Source of the DNA: CAVRIA01 sp963721115
GTDB lineage: Bacteria > Desulfobacterota > Binatia > HRBIN30 > CADEER01
Length of the DNA stretch: 64,000 nt
Direction: 5' to 3'
NCBI GenBank assembly: GCA_963721115.1
Contig: CAVRIA010000004.1
Coordinates: 806,001-870,000 of the forward strand
Position 1 is the first letter of the stretch; every line of letters begins with the position of its first letter. A program made the translations under genes and the position numbers. Under the pieces are notes generated by a model, which had not been told where the DNA came from, searched no databases, and saw only the letters and a program-made list of their open reading frames with translations. This document shows, piece after piece, positions 31,396 through 39,902 of the stretch.

Positions 31396-32811
31396 TTGGG
31401 CGCGGTGCTGGTCGTGTCCTGGTTCGCCGCGGCCGCCTGGTCTCAGAACTGCGTGGGAGATTGCAACATGAACGGATCGGTCGCCATCAATGAGTTGATC
31501 ACCGGGGTGAACATCGCCCTCGGCTCCGGCCCGCTTTCCAGCTGCCCAAGCTTCGACGTCAACGGCGACGAAATGGTGGAAATCAACGAGCTCATCTCGG
31601 CGGTCAACAATGCGCTCACGGGCTGTCCCACGGACACGCCGACGCCGACCGCCACGGCGGGGACCGCAGAAACCCCCACCCCCGCGCCGCGAATCGACTT
31701 CGTGTGCCAGGGGGTCGGCCGCTGCGTCGCAGCCGACATGTCTACCGATAGGAGCTGTCTGTCCGAGGGCGATTGCAACATCGGGGCCGGTGAGTCGTGT
31801 GGTGCCGTGGGCACCTGTACCGGTGGCACGAATCGGGGAGCGGATTGCGCGGCCGACGGGGACTGCGGGCAGGGCGCGAGCTGCACGAGGAAGAGCCGGC
31901 TCGATCTCGAGTCGAGCCTGGCGACGCTGCCACTTGGTCTCGTCGGTTCGCTGGCCTTCCACTGCGGCGAGCCCGGATCGGACGGGAACCGCCCCTGCAC
32001 CTGCGAGATCCAACGGTTTGCCCCGATCCAGATCCCGGGCATCGGCTTCGTCTGTATCTCCCCCGGGGACAGCGCGTGCGAGCCGGGCTTCCTGGATTGT
32101 GACGGCGGCAGCGCCGCCGACGTGACCGTCGTCGCGGACGGCAACATCGGCGCCTGCACCGACAACACCGACTGCGCCAGCCAGTGCGACGACTACTGCA
32201 GCGGCAACGGAACGCAGGCCATCCAGTCGGGCTGCACCGGGTACTGCGCGGGCGGCGACCGGGACAACATGGCCTGCGACTGCGACTCGATCCCGCCGAC
32301 GCCTCCGCCCGGCTGCCCGGCGGGAGGTATGGACTGCCCCGGCGGACAGTGCAACGGTCCCGACCCGGTAACGGCCGGTACCTGCCAGTGCCAGTGCGTC
32401 GACACGACGTCAGGCGAGCCGGGCGGGCCGGGAACGATTCGGTGCAACCTGCCGACGGACATCGTCATCGAGAATCAATCCCCCTGCGGTGACGGCGACG
32501 TGGCGATCAACATCGGGAGTCCGTGCATCCCTCTCACCAGCGGGACGACGTCGACGGTGATTCTCAATGCCAATGGCCGGAAGACCGCGTTCCCTTCTCA
32601 CTGTGCAGGAGGCGGCAGGGCGTGCTCGAGTTCGAGTGTCTGTCCGGATGGCACCTGCGAAGCGACGCCGACCGTCCTGACGGGCTCACCGGAGGAGTGC
32701 CTGGGCCTGATGACCGGCACGGCGACCAGCCTGCAGCTGCGCGGAGCTGTCAACTTCTTCGGCTCAGTCTTGGGCGACCTGATCATCGCCCAATTCAACA
32801 ACTGCCAGTGA
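31396..32811 (+). CDS. Secreted dockerin-like Cys-rich protein
   Basis: A protein of about 471 residues. A hydrophobic leader (LGAVLVVSWFAAAAWSQ) is followed by a dockerin-type pair of calcium-binding loops (GDCNMNGSVAINELITGVNI and DVNGDEMVEINELISAVNN) capped by cysteines, then a Thr-Pro linker (TDTPTPTATAGTAETPTPAP). The rest is a long Cys-rich domain with repeats like CTGGTNRGADCAADGDCG and CTDNTDCASQCDDYC. Export and calcium binding are likely; function is unknown. The start is uncertain: TTG 31396 is the best placed codon. The frame is open back to GTG 31252 but overlaps the transposase remnant, so insertion may have replaced the native start and promoter. Confidence 0.72.
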   Translation: MGAVLVVSWFAAAAWSQNCVGDCNMNGSVAINELITGVNIALGSGPLSSCPSFDVNGDEMVEINELISAVNNALTGCPTDTPTPTATAGTAETPTPAPRIDFVCQGVGRCVAADMSTDRSCLSEGDCNIGAGESCGAVGTCTGGTNRGADCAADGDCGQGASCTRKSRLDLESSLATLPLGLVGSLAFHCGEPGSDGNRPCTCEIQRFAPIQIPGIGFVCISPGDSACEPGFLDCDGGSAADVTVVADGNIGACTDNTDCASQCDDYCSGNGTQAIQSGCTGYCAGGDRDNMACDCDSIPPTPPPGCPAGGMDCPGGQCNGPDPVTAGTCQCQCVDTTSGEPGGPGTIRCNLPTDIVIENQSPCGDGDVAINIGSPCIPLTSGTTSTVILNANGRKTAFPSHCAGGGRACSSSSVCPDGTCEATPTVLTGSPEECLGLMTGTATSLQLRGAVNFFGSVLGDLIIAQFNNCQ

Positions 32812-32872
32812 GTGATCGAGATGCTGGACGGTCTGCGCTCCACACTGCTAGGTTCGGTCGCAAGGTCCCTCG

Positions 32873-33232
32873 ATGGGTATCACCTATCTCAAGCTCAAGG
32901 TCTCCAATCCGGCACGCCCGCGCGCCGGCGAGACGCTCGAGTTCCTGATCGACACCGGCGCGCTCTACTCCGTCGTCCCGGGCAAGGTGTTGCGACGACT
33001 CGGGATCAAGGCGGACCGAACGGAGGAGTTCACCTTGGCCGATGGAAGCCATGCCAAGCGCAAGATCGGCGGCGCCGTGTTCGAGCTCGACGGACGGCGG
33101 GCCCCTTCACCCGTCGTCTTCGGCGAAGCCGACGACGCCATCCTGCTCGGCGCCGTGAGCCTCGAGGCACTCGGCCTGATGGTCGATCCCCTCAAGCGTC
33201 AACTGCGCCCTCTGCCAATGCTCTTGGTGTAG
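32873..33232 (+). CDS. Retropepsin-like aspartyl protease family protein
   Basis: A 119-residue single-domain aspartyl protease-like protein. The active-site motif is FLIDTGALYSVVP (Asp-Thr-Gly around residue 27), and the second family signature is DAILLGAVSLEALGLMVDP. Related stand-alone clan AA proteins would dimerise like retropepsins. The start MGITYLKLKVSNPA has no signal peptide, so it is cytoplasmic. There is no strong ribosome site. Family members of this length often occur in toxin-antitoxin-rich islands. Intact; flanked 3' by the second element copy. Confidence 0.78.
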   Translation: MGITYLKLKVSNPARPRAGETLEFLIDTGALYSVVPGKVLRRLGIKADRTEEFTLADGSHAKRKIGGAVFELDGRRAPSPVVFGEADDAILLGAVSLEALGLMVDPLKRQLRPLPMLLV

Positions 33233-33305
33233 GCAGACCGCGGACCGGGACTCCGGCGGGGGTGGACCAACGGACACGAGACGATAACGGGAAGGGGCCA
33301 GTAAC

Positions 33306-33402
33306 GGGACGTTCCTAGATTGCTAGAAAGCGGAGACGTGGTAACAGGAGCGGCCACGCCCAGAGGGCCGCGTGTGGGCGTGATCGCTCGCGGGGTCACC
33401 TG
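33306..33402 (+). mobile_element. Degenerate second copy of the RAYT-type element 5' end
   Basis: GGGACGTTCCTAGATTGCTAG, AAAGCGGAGACGTGGTAACAG and GCCCAGAGGGCCGCG repeat the order seen at 31237-31310. The start codon has decayed (CACGCCCAG in place of CATGCCCAG), and a stretch corresponding to GGAGGGAGCGCTCTATCATG is deleted. Only the extreme 5' end remains, abutting a truncated phosphatase gene. Confidence 0.65.
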
Positions 33403-33714
33403 GGCATTGTACGCGACGACCTGATCGTCGGAAGCTGCCCGGTGGAACCCGCGGACCTCGACCGGATTCGCGCCGGGACGGGCGCGACGGCGGTGTTGTC
33501 GCTGCAATGTGACGAGTGTCGCGCGCGCTTCGACATCGATCGCGAAGCCCACCGGCGGTACGGAGAGCGCATTGGCCTGGTGCTGGCCAACGTTCCCATG
33601 CGGGACCTCAACCCGGAAGATTCGGCGGCCGGCTGGCGACGACGAGCCCGCACGGCAAGCGCGACGAGGACCGCGACGAGAGTGAGCCCAGCGAGCGCCG
33701 ACGGGTCGGTCTAG
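33403..33714 (+). pseudogene. Dual-specificity phosphatase N-terminal fragment
   Basis: Begins without a start codon at LGIVRDDLIVGSCPVEPADL and continues DRIRAGTGATAVLSLQCDEC and RYGERIGLVLANVPMRDLNP, typical of the N-terminal half of DSP/tyrosine phosphatase-like proteins. The catalytic HCxxGxxR half is absent: similarity ends near 33630, then a low-complexity Arg/Thr stretch runs to the stop. The gene lost its start to the element at 33306-33402 and its end to another rearrangement. Confidence 0.62.
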
Positions 33715-34214
33715 CGTGCGAGGGCAATCTCCCGGTAGGCATAATCGCACGTGAGCGTCGCGGGCCAGAAGAGCAGGGCGCAGGACTTCCACAGCACTTT
33801 GAGCGCCGTCAGCCGGGCGGTCCAGAAATCTGCGGCGACGAGTGGGTTGTCGACGAACGGAATCTCTACAGCAGGCAGGCCGGCATATAGGTGCGCGCGC
33901 CAGAGCCAGACGGCGACCAGTGGCAGCACGACCGCAGCGTACGCGGTCACGGCCGGACGACGTCGAAAGACAACGTCGGAGAGCAGCATCATGCCTGGAA
34001 GGATCGCCGCGTTCTCCTTGGCGAGCACGCCGAAGGCGGCAGCGGTACTGAGCGCGGCGAGTGTGATCCGACGCGGCTGCGTCTGCAGCCGGCGATAGAG
34101 GAGGAGTCCGCCAAGCACGGCGAGCGCCGCCAACAGATCCGCCCGGCCGACCAGGTTGGTCACCGCCTCGGTCGCGTGCGCGCCCATGGGCGCTGACCCT
34201 AGGGCGAGCGCCAC
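33711..34214 (-). pseudogene. TMTC-like membrane O-mannosyltransferase fragment
   Basis: A 167-residue stretch with the conserved core of TMTC/DUF1736-type membrane proteins: HATEAVTNLVGRADLLAALA, FGVLAKENAAILPGMMLLSD and IPFVDNPLVAADFWTARLTA then LKVLWKSCALLFWPATLTCD. About five transmembrane helices remain. Start and upstream part are missing: the frame opens at 34214 next to the CTGCGGACGGAGG triplication. The C-terminal TPR part is missing beyond 33711. It is placed tail to tail with the phosphatase fragment. Confidence 0.65.
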
Positions 34215-34224
34215 CAGCGATCAA

Positions 34225-34265
34225 GCTGCGGACGGAGGCTGCGGACGGAGGCTTGCGGACGGAGG
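34225..34265. repeat. Three tandem copies of CTGCGGACGGAGG
   Basis: Units at 34226-34238, 34239-34251 and 34252-34265 (the last with one extra T). Located at the broken 5' end of the TMTC-like fragment. Probably a slippage product in non-coding debris. Confidence 0.8.
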
Positions 34266-34331
34266 CCGCTGCGGAACGTGGGCGCTCCGTGACGACCGCC
34301 TTCCGCTCGCGGTTTACGTTGAGCGGCGGCA

Positions 34332-34966
34332 CTACGTGCGCAGCAAGAAGGCGGCGTTGTCGCGGAAGAACTCGACCGCAGCGTCCGAGCGTGCGTCCAG
34401 ACCCGCGGCGGCGTAGTCGGCGAGAGGTGCCGTCGTTCCCTCGGAGTGCGGGTAATCGCTGCAGCACATCAGGAGGTCGCGGCTGCCGAGTCGCTCCACG
34501 ATGTCGGCGGGCGACTCGTAGGCGAACGAGGAGACGCGAACCTGCCGGCGGAAGTAGTCGCTCGGTGACATCGGCAGCACGTTGGGGTCGAGGCCGCTGA
34601 TTTGCCGGGTGAACGCCCAGCCGCCGTCGAGCATCATCAAGTACATCAGCCCTGCCGGGCGCGCCGGTGTCGCTCACCGACCTCGGCGCTGCGACCGGGG
34701 ATCTGCACCTCGGCGATGCCGATTTCGCGCTCCCGCCAGCGCAACCGCGGTGTGCCGCTCGCGTCGTCCTCGATCCGGAGCGCTTCGTCGCGCATTTTCG
34801 GATCGATGTATCGACGCCACAGATCATGGGTAGGCGGGAATCGCGTCGCTGTCACGATCTCTATTGGAGACCGGGCGGCGCGTAGACTGCCGAGATCGGG
34901 TCGCGATCGAGGAAGCGGATGCCCCGCACAGAAGCCCGACTCGACGCGAGTTCCCAGTGGTTCCAC
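34332..34966 (-). pseudogene. Amidohydrolase-2 family remnant, internal deletion
   Basis: The N-terminal part (about 34850-34660: THDLWRRYIDPKMRDEALRI, RWREREIGIAEVQIPGR) and the C-terminal part (34646-34332: MMLDGGWAFTRQISG, GSRDLLMCCSDYPHSEGT, FFRDNAAFLL) of a TIM-barrel metal-dependent hydrolase are joined directly, with a stop codon between. The central barrel of perhaps 200 residues is lost. The very N-terminal metal motif is also out of frame. Non-functional; the C-terminal piece keeps the family's SDYPH motif. Confidence 0.65.
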
Positions 34967-34967
34967 G

Positions 34968-35345
34968 TCAGAGTCTCTTCGATCGCGGCTTCCTCCTCGG
35001 CGTCGCCTTCGTCATTGGTGCGCGTCTCGTCTTCGAGGTCCGGGCGGGGCGACGCGGCGTCGCGATTCCAGAGACTGCCGCCTCACCCATCGCCGCCGGA
35101 AGACGTCCGCGGAGCCGTTTCGGGACCGACATCCAGTAGGCGTCCTCGAGGATGCCGCGGAGCTCGTCCCAATCCACTTCGTCGTCGAGGCGCACGCCAA
35201 CCCACCCCTTGCCGCCTACGTAAGGCGGGACGAAGAACCGCTTGCCGTCCGCATGGACAAGGATCTCCTGCGCGATCGGCGTCGCCTTGATCCAGACCGC
35301 GACGTGATCGCTGCCGTGATGGTGATCATCGGTCATCGCGAACAT
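34968..35345 (-). pseudogene. MmcQ/YjbR-family protein, N-terminally degraded
   Basis: Residues after the start read VAVWIKATPIAQEILVHADG, KRFFVPPYVGGKGWVGVRLD and DELRGILEDAYWMSVPKRLR, the C-terminal two thirds of a YjbR-like DNA-binding fold; the N-terminal part is replaced by His-rich sequence. The C-terminal 40 residues are basic low-complexity. A shorter copy of the same region is at 38441-38545. It may still be translated, but the fold is incomplete. Confidence 0.6.
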
Positions 35346-35356
35346 GCTTCCGGCGG

Positions 35357-35610
35357 TCACGTGACTTGCACATCCCCAGCTTCCACCTTGCCGCCGAGTT
35401 TCATGGCGGCCTGCGCCTCCCAGACTTTGAGAATCTCGTTCCACCCGACTTTGATTCCCCCCGTGGGACCCATGTAGATGGCATCGTCTGCGTGGGACCA
35501 GACCTCCTTCATTTGACCTGAATCACCGGTAAACATCTGGTTCAACGCAGCATAGAACTGCGCCGCCGCGGCCATGACGGCTTGCTCGTCATCCTCTGCT
35601 GCGGGTGCGG
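35357..35610 (-). pseudogene. SnoaL/NTF2-like protein fragment
   Basis: A stretch of about 80 residues, DDEQAVMAAAAQFYAALNQM then SHADDAIYMGPTGGIKVGWN and AAMKLGGKVEAGDVQVT, typical of the first half of secreted SnoaL-like (YybH-type) proteins. It is cut off after the second strand by a stop at 35357, and the signal peptide is not recognisable upstream. It lies head to tail with the YjbR remnant. Confidence 0.5.
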
Positions 35611-35670
35611 ACTTGGCACAGGGAAGGATCGCACCCGCATAGAGCGGTGGCAGGGGCTGGTGGTGACGAC

Positions 35671-36816
35671 CTATGGCGACTCGATCGTCAGGGTCGACGG
35701 GAGGCAGAGCGCGAACGGACGCTGGATCGTCAATCGCAGCGTGCCGAACTCGTCCTTCGCGTCCACCGTCGGCGCGAGATTGCGCGGCAGCTTCGGTCCC
35801 TTCATCGTGTAGCACGCCAGGTGGGTTCGCGGATCGGCGATCGGTCGTGTGCCGTGGACGGCGGGATTGCAGAGAGCGAAGAGCCGTCGGAGCTCGAACG
35901 TTCCGTCGTTGGCGGCGAGATCATCGACGAGGTTCACCTCGGAACGCTGGAACGCGGGCTCGGGATCCTTCGCTTGGTAGCACTTGAACGCGTCGGGCGG
36001 AAACTCGAGGTAGCCGGTCATGCCCCGCGAGACGAGCTCGGAGGCGAGGGATTGTGCCAGCGCGGCGTATCCCTCCTGGTTGGGGTGAAGGGAATCGTTC
36101 AGAAGAGTCAGCCATTTCGGCAGGGCGACGAACTCGTCTCCCAATGGGAGAAAGTCCGGAAACTCGACACGGATCGCGTTGTTCAGCTCGTCGATCGCGG
36201 CCAGGGCGTAGATGTTCGAGCTCGGGATCAAGGTCGTCACCCACACCGCCCGAGCCAGTGGCGCCAGGCGCTCCTGCAGCTGGTGCAGGTTGGCGACGGC
36301 TTGGGATAGGGACTGGAGTTGGAACACGACGTCGTTGGTCCCGAGCAGGATCACGATCGCATCCAGAGGCTGATCGAGAGTCCCGACCGCCTCGGCCATC
36401 GATACGCCTTCGGGCAAGGTGCCGGTGATATCGGGGTGGAGCTGGAGGAAGGTCGCCCAGAGCGACGCCGAGGGTGCCGCGAGCCACTCGGAAGTCGTCG
36501 CGCCGCCGATGCCACGGTTGAGCACCGTGGTGTATGTGCCCTGTGACGCGCGTAGCAGCGCTTGGGCTCGGGTCGGAAATCCACCCTGTGGGTCGAGACG
36601 CCCGAGCGTGATCGAGTCGCCGATGACGGCGACTCGGTGCGGCCGCATTCCGCCCTCGGCCGGCGCCGCGATCGCCCCCGAAAGCAGCGTCAGCATCGCG
36701 AGGGGCGAAACGGCGCGCCGCCATCCGCGGCGAAAGGGACTGGAACTCGCCGGCCAGCGATTCGCGACATCGCGAGGAAAGATCCGACTCCGTCGCCGCA
36801 ATCCGAGCATTTGCAT
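35671..36816 (-). CDS. SGNH/GDSL hydrolase with KCY-type C-terminal domain
   Basis: A 381-residue exported esterase or lipase-like protein. A basic N-terminus and the hydrophobic AVSPLAMLTLLSGAIAAPAE would form a signal. The SGNH domain spans about 55-250: block I VAVIGDSITLG (Ser nucleophile), Gly in NRGIGGATT, block III ILLGTNDVV, block V NDSLHPNQEGY (Asp-His). The C-terminal domain, 260-381, has paired motifs FKCYQAKDPEP, FELRRLFALCNPAVHG, LACYTMKGPK and TLRLTIQRPFALCLPS, a Cys-containing duplicated domain frequent in secreted proteins of this lineage. The start is uncertain; inner methionines near the signal are possible. Intact within the decayed region. Confidence 0.82.
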   Translation of the reverse strand: MQMLGLRRRSRIFPRDVANRWPASSSPFRRGWRRAVSPLAMLTLLSGAIAAPAEGGMRPHRVAVIGDSITLGRLDPQGGFPTRAQALLRASQGTYTTVLNRGIGGATTSEWLAAPSASLWATFLQLHPDITGTLPEGVSMAEAVGTLDQPLDAIVILLGTNDVVFQLQSLSQAVANLHQLQERLAPLARAVWVTTLIPSSNIYALAAIDELNNAIRVEFPDFLPLGDEFVALPKWLTLLNDSLHPNQEGYAALAQSLASELVSRGMTGYLEFPPDAFKCYQAKDPEPAFQRSEVNLVDDLAANDGTFELRRLFALCNPAVHGTRPIADPRTHLACYTMKGPKLPRNLAPTVDAKDEFGTLRLTIQRPFALCLPSTLTIESP

Positions 36817-37053
36817 CTTGGCTAGCCGGTATAGCGGAATGGTGTCAATCGATTCCTTGGCTCCGGCGGAAGAAAAGGTCCGGGGGGTACGGGCAAGGCG
36901 GTACGTTGGCGGAAGGTCGATGCGAAGGGCTAACGCGGGGATCTTTCGACGGACTGCCGACTAAACCCATGAAGCCGCGGGCGGCGGCCGCGTGGAACCA
37001 CGCGCGTAGTATTCCAGGCTTACGGTCCTTCCCTCAGGGCACTACAAGAGGGC
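36817..37053. other. Spacer between divergent GDSL hydrolase and sulfatase remnant
   Basis: About 237 nt. No repeat or gene seen; GGTATAGCGGAATGG near 36829 could be a -10 region for the minus-strand gene, weak. Confidence 0.25.
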
Positions 37054-38122
37054 ATGGTCAAGGAAGGAAAGGTACGGTTTGCGATGGCCGCCGGCCGCGC
37101 TGCCGCTTGTCTGCTCGGGCTGCTGGCATTCGTCCTCCCGGGGTGCGGCGACGACTCCGATGGTCCGGCGACGAGCACCCCGCCCAACATCCTGTTTGTC
37201 GTCATGGACGACGTCGGCATCGACCAACTGCAGGTCTTCGGCTACGGCGGCGACACGCCGCCGAGCACGCCCAACATCGATGCGCTCGCCGCCGCCGGAA
37301 TCCGCTTCCACAACACCTGGTCGATGCCGGCCTGCACGACGAGCCGCGCCGTGTTCTTCGACGGCCGGTTTCCGCTGCGCACCAACGTCTATGGCGCACT
37401 CGGCCCGAACGACCTGGCGAACTCGCAGGTCTCGCCGTTCGAGATGCCTCCGCACGACGAACTTCACCCAGATCGGGCCGAACCTCCAGGCCGGCGGCGG
37501 CAACAACGGCCCCTGCGTCATCGGCAGTACTTGCACGCAGATCCCAGTGTCGAAAAGTGTCTGCGAGGACAACAACGGCGTCTGGTATGGTCCCGGGTCC
37601 GATGTCGACGGCGTTCCATCCGAAGGCCTCGCCCGTTGCTGCAACGTGAGCGCCTTTCTCATCGCGAACGATCAGGAACCGTATGCCATCGCACCCGACT
37701 ACGCCACGGCCATTCGCAACGACCACTACAAGATCGTGCAGAACACCGCCGCCGAGTATCAATCCCAGGCCGCGCCGTGCGTGGAAACGGTGCAGACCGA
37801 GTTCTACGAAATCGACGAGGCCGTCCCGGTCCCGCTGCTCGACAATGCGGACAGGGCATTGGAGCTCGACGCGCTGACAGCAGAGCAGCAGAGCAACTAC
37901 GATGCGCTCACGACCCAGCTGACCGCAATCCTGGCCGCGTCGCCGCCACCCGGCGACGGGAACATCGATCTCGTTGTCGATCAGAAGGATCTCGACGACT
38001 GGAGCTCGTTCAGTGAGGATGGGGGACTCTCGAGCGTTTATGGCTTGACGCTCGACGGTCTCACCAATGCCGCCGATCGCTCGATCATCGAGCAAAACCT
38101 GGGATTGCACTGCGCGCGTTGA
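37054..38122 (+). pseudogene. Lipoprotein sulfatase with internal deletion and frameshift
   Basis: A lipoprotein signal (lipobox L-P-G-C) is followed by the sulfatase N-terminus PPNILFVVMDDVGIDQLQVF, SMPACTTSRAVFFDGRFPLR (a C-T-T-S-R in place of the canonical C-x-P-S-R formylglycine motif). After SPFEMP at about 37445 the frame changes. The remaining 220 residues (NEFTQIGPNLQAGGGNNGP, YAIAPDYATAIRNDHYKIVQ, GLTLDGLTNAADRSIIEQNL) are the C-terminal part. The central few hundred residues with the remaining metal and substrate sites are missing. Non-functional. Confidence 0.65.
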
Positions 38123-38220
38123 GCGACGCAGCGCGATGTCCATCACGCGGAGCTCGCCGTGGCGCCGTTCGAGATTGACAGCAAGTTGAAAAACCCTGCG
38201 CCGTCGTTCGGCGGACCGCT

Positions 38221-38345
38221 TCTGGCCTCCTCTCCCGCATTGCCCGCGGGATGAGGATTGAGGTGAGGGTTCGGCTTTTCAACGGCCTTGCGGCGCAAGG
38301 CCGAGCGGGCTTTCGGCCCGCTGGAGGATCCCTCACCCCAACCCA
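38221..38345. repeat. Palindromic GAGGTGAGGG...CCCTCACCCC intergenic repeat
   Basis: GGGATGAGGATTGAGGTGAGGG (38250-38271) is opposed to CCCTCACCCCAACCC (38331-38345). CCTTGCGGCGCAAGG (38285-38299) and GAGCGGGCTTTCGGCCCGCT (38303-38322) form inner hairpins. The frame of open codons through it is not coding. It resembles the common CCCTCACCCCAACCC intergenic repeats of many bacteria. Confidence 0.6.
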
Positions 38346-38440
38346 GGTACTGGGCGACGATTGCTTCGCGCGCTCGATGGCACGGCGGCCGGTTGCCGCG
38401 AGGCGGCCCATCTCCGAGCACTGGAGAATCAGAATCTAGA

Positions 38441-38545
38441 GGCGGGACGAAGAACCGCTTGGCGTCCGCATTGACGAGGATCTCCTGCACGATCGGCGTC
38501 GCCTCGATCCAGACCGTGGCATGATTGCTGCCGTGTTGGTTGGCG
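38441..38545 (-). pseudogene. Second YjbR-type remnant
   Basis: GGCGGGACGAAGAACCGCTT and the following 80 nt are nearly identical to 35224-35330 (the YjbR remnant); both encode VWI(K/E)ATPI(A/V)QEILV(H/N)ADxKRFFVPP on the minus strand. Only this core is left, with no start and no downstream part. A segmental duplication of about 100 nt, or two independent relics of paralogues. Confidence 0.65.
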
Positions 38546-38607
38546 TCGAGCGAACCGGACCGGTAGGCGGCGTTTCGCGTCGACCTGGCCTCTACGAACG
38601 CGACCGC

Positions 38608-38916
38608 TCAATCGACTGCGACTATGACCTGACCGTTGACGATCCCGGCGGGATACCCATGCAAGCCGCTGCTCGCGGGGCCGCGCCGGAGCTCTTGCGA
38701 TTCGAGATCGAAGCACGATCCGTGCGTCCGGCAGCAGACGGTGGTCCCATTGACCCGCCCGTCGTGCAGCGGAAAGCCGCGATGCGGACAGACGTCGTCC
38801 ACCGCAAACACCCGCTCTCCGACGCGAAACACAGCGATCCTGTGCCCGCCGACCTCGACGAGCACGCCGCGCCCGTCGGGAAAGCTCTCGGTCGGTCCGA
38901 TCGTCACCTCCGGCAT
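38608..38916 (-). CDS. Rieske [2Fe-2S] ferredoxin-like protein
   Basis: A 102-residue single-domain Rieske protein (NirD/BphA3-like soluble ferredoxin). It has both cluster motifs: CPHRG (Cys-x-His) and CRTHG (Cys-x-x-His) 18 residues later, in the contexts DDVCPHRGFPLHDGRVNG and TTVCCRTHGSCFDL. The ATG at 38916 starts MPEVTIGPTESFPDG, normal for the family. The open frame extends further upstream but without similarity. It could feed electrons to an oxygenase or reductase that is not encoded nearby. It appears intact, although debris surrounds it. Confidence 0.85.
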   Translation of the reverse strand: MPEVTIGPTESFPDGRGVLVEVGGHRIAVFRVGERVFAVDDVCPHRGFPLHDGRVNGTTVCCRTHGSCFDLESQELRRGPASSGLHGYPAGIVNGQVIVAVD

Positions 38917-39318
38917 GGCGGTACCATAGCGCCCCGGCGTGAAACGTCTCAAGGCGTTACGCGAACCGCTCCGAGTTACCGAGGCTGAGGGTGAAAGGCT
39001 GCGGCGCCGACGGAGGATGGCGCGGCCGTCGTACGCCAACCGAATGGACACGCTTCCCGGCTCTTTGTAGGTCTTGCCCCAGGTGTCCTCGGACGTCGGT
39101 GCGAGCTGGATGTGGGATGTTGCCGCGCTTTCGATTCGAGCCGCCGGGGGAGCGACAAGGGCGGGGATGGACGAAATCGACCGAAAGGTCCGCGCCGAGA
39201 CGAACCGCTTGGTTCTGGCCCGCACCCGGGTCAAGGTGATCATCGTCGCGATCGAGGCGGGCCGCGGGGACGTTCCTGAAAAGATGACAAGGGCTCAGCT
39301 GCGAACCGAGGGCGCGCG
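38917..39318. other. Non-coding stretch with GGGGACGTTCCT half-element
   Basis: About 400 nt. 39266-39277 is GGGGACGTTCCT followed by GAAAAGATGACAAGG, the same subtype as 29101-29120 (one change in the last bases). A short open frame at 39167-39270 (MDEIDRKVRAETNRLVLART) stops being distinct at the element and is perhaps another truncated gene; I could not identify it. Confidence 0.45.
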
Positions 39319-39747
39319 TCAGCGGCTCCCGAGCAGCGCGACGTATCGCACCAACCGGACGACGTTACCCGCTTCGTTGCGCACGTAGCGGGCTTCGTCC
39401 GTGAGCCCGCGCAGGATGTGGATGCCGAGCCCGCCCACGGCGCGTTCGTCGACGGAGGAATCCAGATCGGGCGCCGCCTCCGCGAACGGATCGAAGGGCG
39501 CGCCGTCGTCGATGAACTCGATCGTCAGCCGCGTGCCCTCGAGCGAGAGGCCGATATCGGCCACGCCGGGCCCCGCATCGCCGGGGTGCCCGTACTTCTG
39601 AAAATTGGTCAGCAGCTCCTCGAGGGCGATCAGCACGCGCGAGGTGTCGTCGCCGTGGATCCCGTGCTCCGCCGCGAACGCCGTGACGAACGCTTCCACC
39701 CGGCGCAGCGACTCGGCGTCGGCTCGAACCGTCAGGCGCGCCTGCAT
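39319..39747 (-). CDS. Anti-sigma regulatory kinase (RsbW/HATPase_c_2 type)
   Basis: A 142-residue GHKL ATPase of the RsbW/SpoIIAB type. The N-box VLIALEELLTNFQKYGH, the G1 box IEFIDDGAPFDPF and the G2 motif VGGLGIHILRGL are visible. Such kinases sequester a sigma factor or another target and phosphorylate a STAS antagonist. The STAS protein at 44191 and SpoIIE-type phosphatase at 41009 on the same strand complete a partner-switching loop. ATG 39747 follows the family start (MQARLTVRADAESLRRV). It is divergent from the FecR gene. Confidence 0.88.
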   Translation of the reverse strand: MQARLTVRADAESLRRVEAFVTAFAAEHGIHGDDTSRVLIALEELLTNFQKYGHPGDAGPGVADIGLSLEGTRLTIEFIDDGAPFDPFAEAAPDLDSSVDERAVGGLGIHILRGLTDEARYVRNEAGNVVRLVRYVALLGSR

Positions 39748-39902
39748 GGTTGCGCCTGTCTTCCGCCGCGGCGGCGATTGCTGTGGGAGTGCACTGCCGG
39801 AACGTCTCTCGCGCATCAGCCTAGCGCAGTCGCGCGCCGATGTCGTCCGCGGTGTCGTCCGCGGTTGGCGTCGGTACGACGACGCGCTATGCTGCGAATC
39901 GT

